A stretch of DNA of 5,978 bases from Clostridiales bacterium UBA4821 (lineage in GTDB: Bacteria > Bacillota > Clostridia > Acetivibrionales > UBA4821), in assembly GCA_002402315.1 (NCBI GenBank), contig DHFP01000204.1, positions 1-5,978 of the forward strand, written 5' to 3'. How positions within the stretch are numbered: position 1 is the first letter of the stretch; each line of letters starts with the position of its first letter. A program made the position numbers and the translations under genes. Below are positions 5,978 to 5,978 of this stretch, in pieces. Below the pieces are notes generated by a model. The model was not told the DNA's origin. It ran no database searches and was given only the letters and a program-made list of their open reading frames with translations.

Positions 5978-5978
5978 A

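Overview
The window looks like chromosomal DNA of an anaerobic, low-to-moderate GC Firmicute, most likely a clostridial lineage. The reasons are the C-terminus of a tungsten/molybdenum aldehyde:ferredoxin oxidoreductase, strong AGGAGG-type ribosome binding sites, a DUF4230 protein, and an IS21 ATPase resembling clostridial versions. I cannot name the species from sequence alone.

Layout. (1) 3-248 on the plus strand is the end of the oxidoreductase, followed by a strong hairpin terminator at 267-305 that can also serve the convergent operon. (2) 342-2605 on the minus strand is a tightly spaced set of three genes. In transcription order these are a very basic 67-residue protein, a DraG-type ADP-ribosylglycohydrolase, and a class V (SufS-fold) PLP enzyme that lacks the SufS-type catalytic cysteine. 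(3) 2606-2785 is non-coding and holds a GC-rich imperfect tandem repeat with a 22-23 bp period. (4) 2786-3394 encodes a membrane-anchored DUF4230 protein. It is coupled to the tail of an upstream gene (3408 to about 3615) whose N-terminal half is gone. (5) About 3612-4426 is the right part of a decayed IS21-family insertion sequence on the plus strand: the last codons of istA, an istB with a one-base frameshift, and two terminal transposase-binding repeats. (6) 4465-5978 on the minus strand is visibly AT-richer. It encodes a complete C5 cytosine DNA methyltransferase, preceded 10 bp upstream by the C-terminal end of a phospholipase D-fold (HKD) protein that runs off the window.

The most interesting reading is that the right edge is the 3' end of an anti-phage locus. 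A PLD-fold protein with its HKD motif close to the C-terminus, translationally coupled to a C5 methyltransferase, is what one expects of drmC-drmMII at the end of a class 2 DISARM system. The deciding genes (drmA, drmB, drmE) would lie beyond position 5978. The IS21 remnant sits exactly where this AT-rich module meets a gene fragment missing its N-terminal half, so it marks a rearrangement junction rather than a clean insertion.
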